A stretch of 64,000 nucleotides of DNA from Pedobacter hiemivivus (GCF_004331685.1 NZ_SJSM01000008.1:146323-210322), one strand, 5' to 3'. Positions 26,027 to 34,850 are shown, counted from the stretch's first letter. A program made the numbers and translations. Notes: generated by a model from the sequence alone, not told the origin.

Positions 26027-28276
26027 ATGCATTTTTTTTATAAGCGACTACCTACTATTTTATGGGTTTTCTCCATTGTTTTCTTTAGTTCCGTTCTAAA
26101 TGCACAAACGACTATAAAAAGTAAACTTACCGGCAATGTCAATCCCTTTATTGGCTCAGCTAAACACGGCCATGTTTTTGTTGGCGCAAATGTTCCTCAT
26201 GGAGCAGTACAGCTAGGCCCTTCGCAAATCATGCAAACCTGGGATAAATTTAATGGCTGGGATTGGTGCAGCGGATACAATTATGATAGCCCTGAAATTT
26301 TGGGCTTTACACATACCCATTTAAGTGGCACCGGTATAGGTGATCTGAATGATATTTTGTTACTGCCTGCAAATGGTAAAACGCAGATAGTAAGGGCTAA
26401 ATTCAATGATATGGAAAGTGGCTATGGTTCTTTCTTTTCTAAGCAAAAGGAAGTAGCCAAACCCGGTTATTATGAGGTTTACCTGGATAAGTACAAAGTA
26501 AAGGCGCAGTTAACTGCTACTGAACGCGTAGGCTTTCATCAATATACTTATGAAAAAAAGGACAATGCTCATTTGCTGGTAGACCTTGGGTTTGGCATGG
26601 GCTGGGACGAACCTGTGGAAACCTATTTCAAGCAGATCAATGCCACTACCTTTGAGGGCTATCGCTTTTCAAAAGGTTGGGCTGTAGATCAGCGTATTTA
26701 TTTTGCCATTCAACTTTCTGTTCCTGTAACCAAAGCTGAACTCTACAATGTTTCAGCATTGCAGCAAGGTACACAGGCCACTGGCAAAGAGATAAAGGCA
26801 GCGTTGTTTTTTGATGCAGAAAAAAACGCACAGCTAAAAGTAAAAGTTGCGATATCGCCAGTAAGTGCAAGCAATGCGTTACTCAATTTAAAAACGGAGC
26901 TGCCAGGTTGGGATTTTAATGCGGCAGTTCAGCAAGCTGATGCCAAATGGGAAAAAGCTTTATCCAGCGTAAGAATTGAGGCCTCCCCAATTCAAAAAAC
27001 AAAGTTTTATACCGCTTTATACCATACCATGATTGCGCCTTCCCTGTTTAATGACGTGAATGGAGATTACCGTGGTGCAGATAAAAAGGTTTATAAAAAT
27101 GCGACCTTTAACAATTATACCACCTTTTCTTTATGGGATACTTACCGAGGCCTCAACCCGCTAATGACCATTTTACAACCCGAACGTGTAAACGATATCG
27201 TAAACACCATGCTGGCTATCTATCAGCAGCAAGGGAAATTACCAGTATGGCACCTACATGGCAATGAAACCAATTGTATGATCGGTTATCCGGCCGTACC
27301 GGTTATTGTCGATGCCTATTTAAAAGGGTTTAGAAATTATGATATTGAATTAGCCTACAAAGCCATTCGTCAATCAGCAATGCAAGATACCAATGGCATT
27401 CAATATATACAGAAACTGAAATTTATTCCTGCCGATGGGGAAGAGGAATCTGTTGCAAAAGCAATGGAATATGCAATTTCAGACGCTAGCATTGCTCAGA
27501 TGGCTAAAGCATTAGGGAAAAAGGACGACTTCAAATATTTTACAGATAGGAGCAAGCTATACCAACAATATTTCGATAAAAGTACAGGTCATTTCCGTGG
27601 ACGAATGGCAGATGACTCATGGCGAACGCCTTTCAATCCTTATAACGCAGTGCACAGGCAAAATGATTACTGCGAAGGCAATGCCTGGCAGTACACCTGG
27701 TTGGTACCTCAGGATGTGAAGGGATTAATTAACTGCTTTGGCGGTACGCAGCCTTTCCTGACCAAATTAGATTCTTTATTTACCATTTCATCAAAGTTGG
27801 ATGCAGAGACTTCCCCAGATATCTCGGGCCTGATTGGCCAGTATGCACATGGTAACGAACCCAATCATCATATTCCCTATTTGTACAGTATGGCTGGACA
27901 ACCCTGGAAAACTGCCGAAATCATTAGACAAATAGATCAGCAATTTTATACCGACAAACCGGATGGCTTATGTGGCAACGATGATGCTGGAGAAATGAGT
28001 GCCTGGTATGTGTTTTCTGCATTAGGTTTTTACCCTGTTCACCCCACGAGCGGAGAATATGTATTTGGTTCTCCTTTGATTGATCAGGCGACCATAAAAT
28101 TGCCGGGAAATAAAACCTTCCGCATCACCGTTATGGGGAATAGCAAGGACAATCCCTATATCCGTAAAATTGAACTGAACCATAAACCTTATACCAAATC
28201 ATTTGTTACGCATCATACCATTGTAGCCGGTGGGGAAATGAAAATTTACATGGGTAATAAACCTTTAGCCTATTAA
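26027..28276 (+). CDS. GH92 alpha-mannosidase
   Basis: 749 aa from ATG 26027. The ATG at 25979 would prefix 16 polar residues to a good signal peptide (MHFFYKRLPTILWVFSIVF...LNAQ), so the later start is chosen. GH92 hallmarks: VNPFIGSAKHGHVFVGANVP with PHGAVQLGPSQ, LGFTHTHLSGTGIGDLNDIL, the central WHLHGNETNCMIGYPAVP, YCEGNAWQYTW (candidate general acid Glu), HGNEPNHHIPYLY, and GNDDAGEMSAWYVFSALGFY with the aspartates that activate water in this Ca2+-dependent inverting family. It removes alpha-linked mannose in the periplasm. Linkage specificity (alpha-1,2, 1,3 or other) cannot be read with certainty. Confidence 0.93.
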   Translation: MHFFYKRLPTILWVFSIVFFSSVLNAQTTIKSKLTGNVNPFIGSAKHGHVFVGANVPHGAVQLGPSQIMQTWDKFNGWDWCSGYNYDSPEILGFTHTHLSGTGIGDLNDILLLPANGKTQIVRAKFNDMESGYGSFFSKQKEVAKPGYYEVYLDKYKVKAQLTATERVGFHQYTYEKKDNAHLLVDLGFGMGWDEPVETYFKQINATTFEGYRFSKGWAVDQRIYFAIQLSVPVTKAELYNVSALQQGTQATGKEIKAALFFDAEKNAQLKVKVAISPVSASNALLNLKTELPGWDFNAAVQQADAKWEKALSSVRIEASPIQKTKFYTALYHTMIAPSLFNDVNGDYRGADKKVYKNATFNNYTTFSLWDTYRGLNPLMTILQPERVNDIVNTMLAIYQQQGKLPVWHLHGNETNCMIGYPAVPVIVDAYLKGFRNYDIELAYKAIRQSAMQDTNGIQYIQKLKFIPADGEEESVAKAMEYAISDASIAQMAKALGKKDDFKYFTDRSKLYQQYFDKSTGHFRGRMADDSWRTPFNPYNAVHRQNDYCEGNAWQYTWLVPQDVKGLINCFGGTQPFLTKLDSLFTISSKLDAETSPDISGLIGQYAHGNEPNHHIPYLYSMAGQPWKTAEIIRQIDQQFYTDKPDGLCGNDDAGEMSAWYVFSALGFYPVHPTSGEYVFGSPLIDQATIKLPGNKTFRITVMGNSKDNPYIRKIELNHKPYTKSFVTHHTIVAGGEMKIYMGNKPLAY

Positions 28277-28284
28277 TAAATACT

Positions 28285-30903
28285 ATGAAAAAAATACTGT
28301 TCTTAGTTTATTGCGTATTTACTTTTTCAACTTTGTCGGCGCAGCAGCGGTACGAGTTAACTGATGGATGGCGCTGTGCAAATATTAAAGAAGTACAGGT
28401 TGGCGGCAGTCAAATCTCTACAGTAGGATATTCTTTAAACAATTGGATGCCAGCAACAGTTCCCGGAACAGTACTGACTACCTTACTGAACAATAAAAAA
28501 GTTCCCGATCCTTTTTATGGGATGAATAACCTGCAGATCAAAGATGTGTATGATACCGGCAATGCTTATTATACCTACTGGTTTGTAAAATCTTTTACCC
28601 AAACTGCTGTGGGTGATGAACAAATTTGGTTAAAACTAAGAGGCGTAAATTACAAATGTGAAGTTTTCTTGAATGGCAAAAAGGTAAATGCTATCACACA
28701 TGAAGGAATGCACCTTCGCCAGCAATACAACATTACCAAGCTTTTGGCCGCAAATGGAGAGAACAGACTGGCCATATTGGTTTATCCACCAGATTTCCCC
28801 GGTGCACCAAACGGTGGGCAGGGAGGTGATGGTACCATCGCTAAAGGTTTAACTACCGCCTATACTGCGGGTTGGGATTGGATTCAGCCTGTTCGTGACC
28901 GCAATACAGGAATCTGGGATAAAGTCTTCATCGAAAAAACTAAAGGTATAAACCTTGAAAATCCGCATGTGGTGACCCTGGTGCCAGGCATCCGTTTACC
29001 AGAAGGTATCCAACAGCCTGCCATGATCCGTACTTCATGCGAAATAGAAAATCCTTTAAACCGGACCGTTAGCGGATTCATCCAATACACCCTGGATGGT
29101 AAGGTTATTAAAACAGCTGTAGCTTTAAAATCGGGAGAAAAGAAAACCGTAAAGCTGCCTGATTTCGAATTGAAAAATCCGAAGCTCTGGTGGCCAAGTG
29201 GCTATGGTAAACAACCATTGTACAAAATCAGTTTTAGCTTTGTTGATGCTGCGGGCAAAACCGCAGACCTGGAAAATGTTCAGTTTGGGGTTAGAGAAAT
29301 CTCTACCCGCTGGAACGAACAAACCCGTAGTAGGGAAAACCTGGTAAACGGACAAAAGATATTTATAAAAGGCGGCAACTGGATCATCTCTGATGCGATG
29401 CTCCGCTTTTCTAATGAACGTTATGATGCCGAGGTGCGGTTCCATAGGGATATGAACCTTAACCTGATTCGGATCTGGGGTGGTGCAATTATCGAAAGAC
29501 CGGAGTTTTATGAGGCTTGTGATAAATATGGTATGTTGGTGTTTCAGGATTTCTGGTTCAGTGGCGATTGCAATGGCAAATGGCAGGATCCTTTGAAAAA
29601 GGACGACCAGTGGATCCGCAGGCAATACCCAGATGATCATGGGCTGGTATTGACCGCTGCTGCTGATCAGATCAAGATGATCCGGAACCATGCTTCCCTG
29701 GCCTTTTGGTGCGGTGGCAATGAAATTACCCCGCCGGATGATATTCTGCTCCCACTGAAGGAGAGGATTCTTCCTGAACTAGATGGCACACGTTATTTCT
29801 TTGATTATTCCAATACCAACGACATGTCCTACAATTCCATTGGTGGAAATGGCGATGGGCCATATAACATCCAGGACCCTAAAACTTTTTGGTCTTACAA
29901 AACTTATCCTTACAATTCTGAGGTCGGCTCAGTAGGCGTTGGCGACTATGCTTCATTGGAGCGCTTTATTCCGAAGCAAAATATGATTGCACCGCAAAAC
30001 GGGCAGGAGCCAGATTCGGTATGGGCTTACCACAAATATATTCCCTACGATCATCACATTGATCCTTACGGGAAAGCGAAAGATGCGAGAGATTTTGCGA
30101 TGAAAGCGCAGCTGGTAAATTATGACCAATACCGCGCATTGATGGAAGGTTTTTCGGCCCACATGTGGGATTGGTATACTGGAACGATCATCTGGAAAAC
30201 CCAAAACCCATGGACATCTATGCGTGGACAGATGTACGATTATTACCTGGATGTAAATGCCTGTTTATACGGTACCCGGAAAGGTGCGGAACCCCTGCAC
30301 ATTATGATGAACCCATTGGATAGTATGCTTACTGTAGTCAATAATGGTTTTGCTACACAGCGTAACATCATGGTGCAGGCCAGTATATATGACCTGGACG
30401 GGAAACTACAGGATCAGGTGCAGGCATTTGCCGAAATCGCACCTTCGACAGTACAGCGTATGTTTCCGATCCAGACGCAGTTAAAGAAAATGAAGGGCAA
30501 GGATGGTGCTTTTGTGTTATTGAAATTGCTAAATCCCCAGCAACAGGTATTGAGCGAAAATTTCTACTGGCTGCCGGGGTCGGACGGAAAGTATACCGGC
30601 CTGCAGCAGATGAAATCGGCTGAATTAAAAGTTACAGCTACGAAGACAACAAAAGGGGAAATTGAAGTCAGGTTAAAAAATGATGCAACCAACACCCTGG
30701 CCTTTTTTAATCGGGTGGCCCTGGTCAACACCACAACAGGCGAACGGATTCTTCCTGCTTTCTATTCCGATAATTATTTCAGTGTATTGCCTGGCGAAGA
30801 AAAAATGATAGTTGTGGGGGCTTCTGAACAAGGAAACACGTCTTTAAGTGTAGCGGTTTATGGCTGGAATGTTAAAAGGCAGCTGTTCCCAATAAAAAAA
30901 TAA
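28285..30903 (+). CDS. GH2 beta-mannosidase (mannosylglycoprotein endo-beta-mannosidase-like)
   Basis: 872 aa with a signal peptide (cleavage near LSAQ, residue 20). The domain order is jelly-roll sugar-binding (about 22-215), Ig-like (220-340), TIM barrel (345-660) and C-terminal beta domains. The catalytic acid lies in AFWCGGNE (E480) and the likely nucleophile in YPYNSEVG (E546). The WCGGNE form and N-terminal WMPATVPGTVLTTLL place it in the GH2 branch that includes plant endo-beta-mannosidase and exo-glucosaminidase CsxA. Beside an Endo-H-like GH18 and GH92, the expected job is cleaving the core Man-beta-1,4-GlcNAc bond left on the released oligosaccharide. It starts 8 bp after the GH92 stop. 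Confidence 0.82.
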   Translation: MKKILFLVYCVFTFSTLSAQQRYELTDGWRCANIKEVQVGGSQISTVGYSLNNWMPATVPGTVLTTLLNNKKVPDPFYGMNNLQIKDVYDTGNAYYTYWFVKSFTQTAVGDEQIWLKLRGVNYKCEVFLNGKKVNAITHEGMHLRQQYNITKLLAANGENRLAILVYPPDFPGAPNGGQGGDGTIAKGLTTAYTAGWDWIQPVRDRNTGIWDKVFIEKTKGINLENPHVVTLVPGIRLPEGIQQPAMIRTSCEIENPLNRTVSGFIQYTLDGKVIKTAVALKSGEKKTVKLPDFELKNPKLWWPSGYGKQPLYKISFSFVDAAGKTADLENVQFGVREISTRWNEQTRSRENLVNGQKIFIKGGNWIISDAMLRFSNERYDAEVRFHRDMNLNLIRIWGGAIIERPEFYEACDKYGMLVFQDFWFSGDCNGKWQDPLKKDDQWIRRQYPDDHGLVLTAAADQIKMIRNHASLAFWCGGNEITPPDDILLPLKERILPELDGTRYFFDYSNTNDMSYNSIGGNGDGPYNIQDPKTFWSYKTYPYNSEVGSVGVGDYASLERFIPKQNMIAPQNGQEPDSVWAYHKYIPYDHHIDPYGKAKDARDFAMKAQLVNYDQYRALMEGFSAHMWDWYTGTIIWKTQNPWTSMRGQMYDYYLDVNACLYGTRKGAEPLHIMMNPLDSMLTVVNNGFATQRNIMVQASIYDLDGKLQDQVQAFAEIAPSTVQRMFPIQTQLKKMKGKDGAFVLLKLLNPQQQVLSENFYWLPGSDGKYTGLQQMKSAELKVTATKTTKGEIEVRLKNDATNTLAFFNRVALVNTTTGERILPAFYSDNYFSVLPGEEKMIVVGASEQGNTSLSVAVYGWNVKRQLFPIKK

Positions 30904-30982
30904 CCCGGTTAAAATAGCTATAGCTAGAACCACAATGGATAAATAAAATATTTATATATTCGACAACCAAAACTATAAACGA

Positions 30983-32410
30983 ATGCAGACTGCTGATCAA
31001 AAAGAAAATTCCCCTGTAGGGCAAAATTATACTACACCTCTGGTTTCCCTTACTTTCCTTTTTTTTATGTGGGGATTTATCACCTGCATGAACGATATCC
31101 TGATCCCTCACTTGAAGGGACTGTTTGTCTTGAATTACCTGGAAGCCATGCTGGTTCAGTTTTGCTTTTTTGGGGCCTATTTCATTGGCTCATTGGTGTA
31201 TTTCCTGATCTCCCATTTTAAAGGGGATCCTATTAATAAAATCGGGTATAAAAATGGTTTATTGCTAGGCTTAGTGGTTTCGGCGCTGGGCTGTCTGATG
31301 TTCTATCCGGCGGCAACGCTGTCTGTGTATGGTTTATTCCTGGCCGCATTTTTTATTTTAGGACTGGGTTTTACCTTACTACAGATTACGGCAAATCCTT
31401 ATGTTTCCTTATTGGGAAAAGAAAGCACCGCATCCGGCAGACTCAACCTGGTACAAGCCTTTAACTCGTTTGGTACCACCATCGCTCCAATTTTTGGTGG
31501 TTATCTGATCTTTCATTTTTTCGCCACAAATGGGCATCTTTCTGCTGGCGCTACTAAAATGCCTTACCTTATATTTTCGGGCATATTCGTGTTACTAACC
31601 CTTTTCATTTATAAAGTAAAGTTACCTGATTTTAAAAGTGATCACTCGGCGCTGGATGGTCTGGGGGCACTACGATTCCCGCAGTTAAAAGGTGGGATTT
31701 TTGCTATTTTCTTTTATGTAGGTGCCGAAGTAACCATTGGTAGTTTCATGATCAGTTTCCTGGAACATGGCGATATCATGGGATTAAAAGAAACGGTAGC
31801 TAAAAATTATCTGTCTCTATACTGGGGCGGTGCCATGATTGGCAGATTTTTAGGGGCCATCAGCATGAATGATGTGCTGAGTAACAGTAAAAAAATGTTG
31901 TACATGGTATTGGTTTGTGTAGGTCTATTTGTATTGCTTTACACGATTGTAGATCTTGATTTTGCACAGATGCAGTGGTTCATCATCTTTATTGTCATTA
32001 ACCTTGTAGGCTTCAGCATCGGCAAATCTGCTCCAGCTTTGATGCTTGCCATTTTTGCGGTAATTAATATTGCACTACTACTCATTACGGTATTTACAGG
32101 AGGTGCGCTTTCTATGTGGTGTCTTTTGGGGATAGGCCTTTTCAACTCGATTATGTGGTCTAATATCTTTACCCTTTCTATTTCAGGACTGGGCGAATAT
32201 AAAAGTCAGGGTTCTTCTCTGTTGGTGATGGCCATACTGGGCGGAGCCGTAATTCCATTGATACAAGGTAGTTTGGCCGATGCGATTGGTATTCAGAATT
32301 CCTTCCTGTTACCTGCCGTATGTTACTTGTATGTAGCCTGGTTCGGTATGTTCTGCTTCAAGAAATTCAAATCTACCATATTAGAAAAGCCAGCAAGGTC
32401 AGGTCATTGA
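30983..32410 (+). CDS. FucP-family MFS sugar permease (PUL1)
   Basis: 475 aa with about 12 membrane helices. Helix 1 carries FFMWGFITCMNDILIPHLKG and helix 4 LLQITANPYVSLLGKE, both diagnostic of the fucose/glucose/N-acetylglucosamine (FucP/GluP/NagP) branch of the MFS. It is the last gene of PUL1, 79 bp after the beta-mannosidase, and is followed by a strong terminator. The likely cargo is a monosaccharide end product of the locus (mannose or GlcNAc); this is inferred from context. It is longer than the permease at 4152 (427 aa), mainly through a longer central loop and extra helical sequence at about 330-380. Confidence 0.85.
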   Translation: MQTADQKENSPVGQNYTTPLVSLTFLFFMWGFITCMNDILIPHLKGLFVLNYLEAMLVQFCFFGAYFIGSLVYFLISHFKGDPINKIGYKNGLLLGLVVSALGCLMFYPAATLSVYGLFLAAFFILGLGFTLLQITANPYVSLLGKESTASGRLNLVQAFNSFGTTIAPIFGGYLIFHFFATNGHLSAGATKMPYLIFSGIFVLLTLFIYKVKLPDFKSDHSALDGLGALRFPQLKGGIFAIFFYVGAEVTIGSFMISFLEHGDIMGLKETVAKNYLSLYWGGAMIGRFLGAISMNDVLSNSKKMLYMVLVCVGLFVLLYTIVDLDFAQMQWFIIFIVINLVGFSIGKSAPALMLAIFAVINIALLLITVFTGGALSMWCLLGIGLFNSIMWSNIFTLSISGLGEYKSQGSSLLVMAILGGAVIPLIQGSLADAIGIQNSFLLPAVCYLYVAWFGMFCFKKFKSTILEKPARSGH

Positions 32411-32444
32411 TAAAAATACAGTGATTTGTCTAGAGGCATATGAT

Positions 32445-32484
32445 TTGGGTTATGGAGCTAAAAAGCTACATAACCCAATTTTTT
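32445..32484 (+). terminator. Strong rho-independent terminator ending PUL1
   Basis: ttgggttatg (32445-32454) pairs perfectly with cataacccaa (32469-32478). An inner agct/agct pair continues the stem around an A-rich loop, and six T follow at 32479-32484. It lies 35 bp past the permease stop and separates PUL1 from the sensor-fusion gene. Confidence 0.9.
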
Positions 32485-32497
32485 GTATAAATTGACC

Positions 32498-32528
32498 GCT
32501 ATGGGCAGGGGTCACAAATGGCCATAGC
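32498..32528. promoter_or_regulatory. Inverted repeat upstream of the 7TM sensor-fusion gene
   Basis: gctatgg (32498-32504) and ccatagc (32522-32528) form perfect 7-bp arms around 17 bp, ending 28 bp before the ATG at 32557. It could be an operator for self-regulation or a leader hairpin. Nothing in the sequence decides between these. Confidence 0.35.
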
Positions 32529-32556
32529 ACATAGTACAATCAGAAATCAACAATAG

Positions 32557-34413
32557 ATGATAAAATTTGTCCGGGTATTTTTCTTTATTACCATTACGTT
32601 TTTGGGATTCATGCTTTCTTTCTGTAATGCACAGCAGACTGTTAAAATTGATGATCAAGTACCACATCATATATTTGGGTATGGGGAGATTGAGCAATTC
32701 GAAGATACGAGTGGTACTTTGAAATTTGAAGACATCCTAAAAGGAAGAACAGATATTCACTTCGCAAAAAGTAAGGTTTATACCCCCAAAAGTCCTAATC
32801 CTAAATCTGCTTATTGGTTTAAAATAAGAATTGCGTTTGTTCCACAATCAAAAGAACATTGGGTGCTTGAATTTTTTGATCAGACCATTGATGACATCAA
32901 TTTGTATGCGCCCGAGGGAAACAATACCTACAAGAAATACACATTTGGTGCGCAGTACAATTTTAGCCTAAGAGAATATGCCCATAAGAACTTTTTATTC
33001 AATCTGGACAATTCCAACGCAAGGGAAGAAACCTATTACATAAGGGTAAAATCTTCGCAAACGGCCAGCGTGATTGTCGTACTCAGAAACCTTCGCTGGA
33101 TTGTTCATTACGCGACTGAGGAATATCTTTTTTTCGGTGTCTTTTATGGAATGATAGTAGTGTTTAGCTTTTATAACCTTTTGATGTTTTTGGCCGTTCG
33201 GCAAAAGCAATACCTATATTATGTAGCGTACAACCTTAGTATTGGTTTGTATGAAATGTGTGTTGATGGAGTTGCATTTCAGTATTTATGGCCCAATCAT
33301 CCTGAATGGAACCAATATGCTTACGGTGTGTTTTTGTATTCCAGCAGTATATTTGGCTTGCTTTTTACCCTGAATTTTTTGTACGTAAAAAGCAAGGCCC
33401 CCCGACTTTACTGGAGTATAATTGCGGTTATCGTTCTTCGAACGGTCTTTTTTATCTGCTGCCTGTTCGATCGTCATTTGTTTACTTATAAAATGATTGA
33501 AGTGATTCCTCTGGCCCTTGCTCTAGGCTCAGGGATCTATATCTGGAAAAGAGGGTATAAGCCGGGCCGTTTTTTTGTGGTAGGCTATTCATTTCTATTT
33601 CTTGGACTGGTTATTAAAGCATTGGTACTTTTAAATGTGCCTTGGCTTCCTTATGGGCCGATCACTCATTATAGCTTAAGCTTCTGCTTTGTCGTTGAAA
33701 TGATTTTGGTTTCCTTTGCTATTGGCGATAGCGTTCGGGGGCTAAGAAAAAAGAAGGATAAAGCACAGCGGAGAATGATTCAACAGTTGCAGATCAATGA
33801 AAGATTGAAAGATACATTGAATAAAGAGCTCACTGTATTGGTTGATGAACGAACAAAAGAGGTGAGTGATAAAGCCGCCACTATCGAGAAGCAGAATGAA
33901 GAAATCTCGCTGATGAATGCAATGCTGGAAAAGGACAACCAGGAGCTGCATTTGAATATTGAAAAGGTAACGCGTGCACGTGTAATGTCAGATGAAGTTG
34001 ATTTTGCTGAGTTCAGTAAAATATATCCAGACAGGGAGACCTGCTTTAAATACCTGTCCGAATTAAAGTGGGCAAACGGCTATGCCTGTAGGAAGTGCCA
34101 GAATACACAATATCTTTCAGGTTTTTTACCTTTTAGCCGCAGATGTACAAAATGTGGATACGACGAGTCTGTTATTGCTTATACCATTTTTCAGAACAGT
34201 AGGATTCCAATCAATAAAGCCTTCTACATGCTTTTTCTTGTTTACTCTACCAAAGGTAAAATATCCTCTCATAAACTGTCCCAGTTACTCTTGATCCGGC
34301 AAGGAACCTGCTGGGCATACAACAGTAAAATGCAAAAGATACTGGAAGAAAGAAAAAAAGAGTTGAAAAATGCGGGCGAAGGGGGATGGAGTAAGCTAAT
34401 TTTTGAGTCTTAA
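32557..34413 (+). CDS. 7TM-DISM membrane sensor fused to IS1595-type transposase zinc-ribbon/DNA-binding domain
   Basis: 618 aa. Order: signal peptide (1-25, ending CNAQ); periplasmic 7TMR-DISMED2-like beta domain (about 30-175, with YWFKIRI and WVLEFFDQTIDDINLY); seven-helix 7TM-DISM region (about 187-392); charged coiled coil (about 395-475); then residues 484-600 matching the N-terminal part of IS1595-family transposases. That part has a zinc ribbon C511-x2-C514-x15-C530-x2-C533 (GYACRKC and RRCTKCGYDE), then AYTIFQNSRIPINKAFYML and GKISSHKLSQLL, ending TCWAYNSKMQKI. The DDE nuclease that should follow is absent; the protein ends 18 residues later. A membrane-tethered regulator is inferred. 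It stands alone between terminators and PUL2, with no IS ends seen around it. Confidence 0.82.
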   Translation: MIKFVRVFFFITITFLGFMLSFCNAQQTVKIDDQVPHHIFGYGEIEQFEDTSGTLKFEDILKGRTDIHFAKSKVYTPKSPNPKSAYWFKIRIAFVPQSKEHWVLEFFDQTIDDINLYAPEGNNTYKKYTFGAQYNFSLREYAHKNFLFNLDNSNAREETYYIRVKSSQTASVIVVLRNLRWIVHYATEEYLFFGVFYGMIVVFSFYNLLMFLAVRQKQYLYYVAYNLSIGLYEMCVDGVAFQYLWPNHPEWNQYAYGVFLYSSSIFGLLFTLNFLYVKSKAPRLYWSIIAVIVLRTVFFICCLFDRHLFTYKMIEVIPLALALGSGIYIWKRGYKPGRFFVVGYSFLFLGLVIKALVLLNVPWLPYGPITHYSLSFCFVVEMILVSFAIGDSVRGLRKKKDKAQRRMIQQLQINERLKDTLNKELTVLVDERTKEVSDKAATIEKQNEEISLMNAMLEKDNQELHLNIEKVTRARVMSDEVDFAEFSKIYPDRETCFKYLSELKWANGYACRKCQNTQYLSGFLPFSRRCTKCGYDESVIAYTIFQNSRIPINKAFYMLFLVYSTKGKISSHKLSQLLLIRQGTCWAYNSKMQKILEERKKELKNAGEGGWSKLIFES

Positions 34414-34448
34414 GTAATGAAATCGCCTCTTAGTTGACTGTTAATAGC

Positions 34449-34490
34449 ATTTTTTTTACTTTTTTTTAATGTTTTTTTAGCGTATCGTCA
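34449..34490 (+). promoter_or_regulatory. T-tract upstream element shared with PUL3
   Basis: The block ca-T8-ac-T9-aatg-T7-agcgtatc has a counterpart at 48632-48672 (ca-T8-gaac-T8-gatg-T5-atagtgtatc). Its distance to the downstream promoter is also preserved (about 161 versus 165 bp). It may bend DNA or serve as a UP-like or regulator-binding element. Confidence 0.5.
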
Positions 34491-34609
34491 CAAAAGGGCG
34501 AATACATGTTAAAGCCATCATGATTAAAGAAAATCCCTATTCATGCTTGTAAATGAAGTGTATTGCTTTTTATTTAAGTTATTATTTATCAATGTGTTAT
34601 GATTTATTT

Positions 34610-34644
34610 TTCTTGCACTTGTCATATGATTGGAATAGCTTTAC
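34610..34644 (+). promoter_or_regulatory. Putative PUL2 promoter
   Basis: TTCTTG (34610-34615), 20 bp, TAGCTTTAC (34636-34644). The PUL3 promoter at 48797-48831 has the identical -33 hexamer, identical spacing and a near-identical -7 box. Transcription would begin about 25 nt before the micro-ORF ATG at 34676. Confidence 0.6.
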
Positions 34645-34675
34645 GTTATTAAACCTCATTCTAACCAAATAAACG

Positions 34676-34771
34676 ATGAAAAGAATTACTGCTCCTGTGA
34701 ATCGACAGACCTGTCGTGTTCAATTTCTACAAAACAATTTATTACCACAATTAACAATCGGAACTGCCTAA
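34676..34771 (+). CDS. 31-codon ORF in PUL2 leader, likely relict start of a susC
   Basis: It encodes MKRITAPVNRQTCRVQ and 15 more residues, with a stop at 34769-34771. Its upstream sequence (attctaacca...gATGAAAA) and first codons (M-K-R-I-T) align with the true start of PUL3 susC (MKKRIT at 48864). After the first codons the similarity is lost and no signal peptide is encoded. It could be a decayed 5' end of an earlier susC or a translated leader peptide. A functional protein is unlikely. Confidence 0.4.
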   Translation: MKRITAPVNRQTCRVQFLQNNLLPQLTIGTA

Positions 34772-34820
34772 AACTTTCCGCTTTTGCTAACTAACCAATT
34801 GTAAACCTAAACCAAACCAC

Positions 34821-34850
34821 ATGAACAAACTTAGACTCACACTTCCTTAA
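34821..34850 (+). CDS. 9-codon micro-ORF in PUL2 leader
   Basis: It encodes MNKLRLTLP and then stops. It is preceded by CTAAACCAAACCACATGAA (34807-34825), which matches the block before the PUL1 leader micro-ORF at 15392-15410 with two transitions. It lies 146 nt before the susC ATG, close to the 164 nt in PUL1. Regulatory leader peptide or relict start; translation is unproven. Confidence 0.3.
   Translation: MNKLRLTLP

Noticed and set aside
32411..32700. Short minus-strand frame around 32512-32697 as a small gene
   Set aside because: It overlaps the start of the sensor-fusion gene antisense, has no ribosome-site or promoter pattern, and its translation shows no recognisable feature.
32557..34413. 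The sensor-transposase fusion could be a simple IS1595 insertion into a sensor gene
   Set aside because: The reading frame runs through without stop, a coiled coil links the parts naturally, the DDE nuclease half is missing, and no terminal inverted repeats or target duplications are visible around the block.
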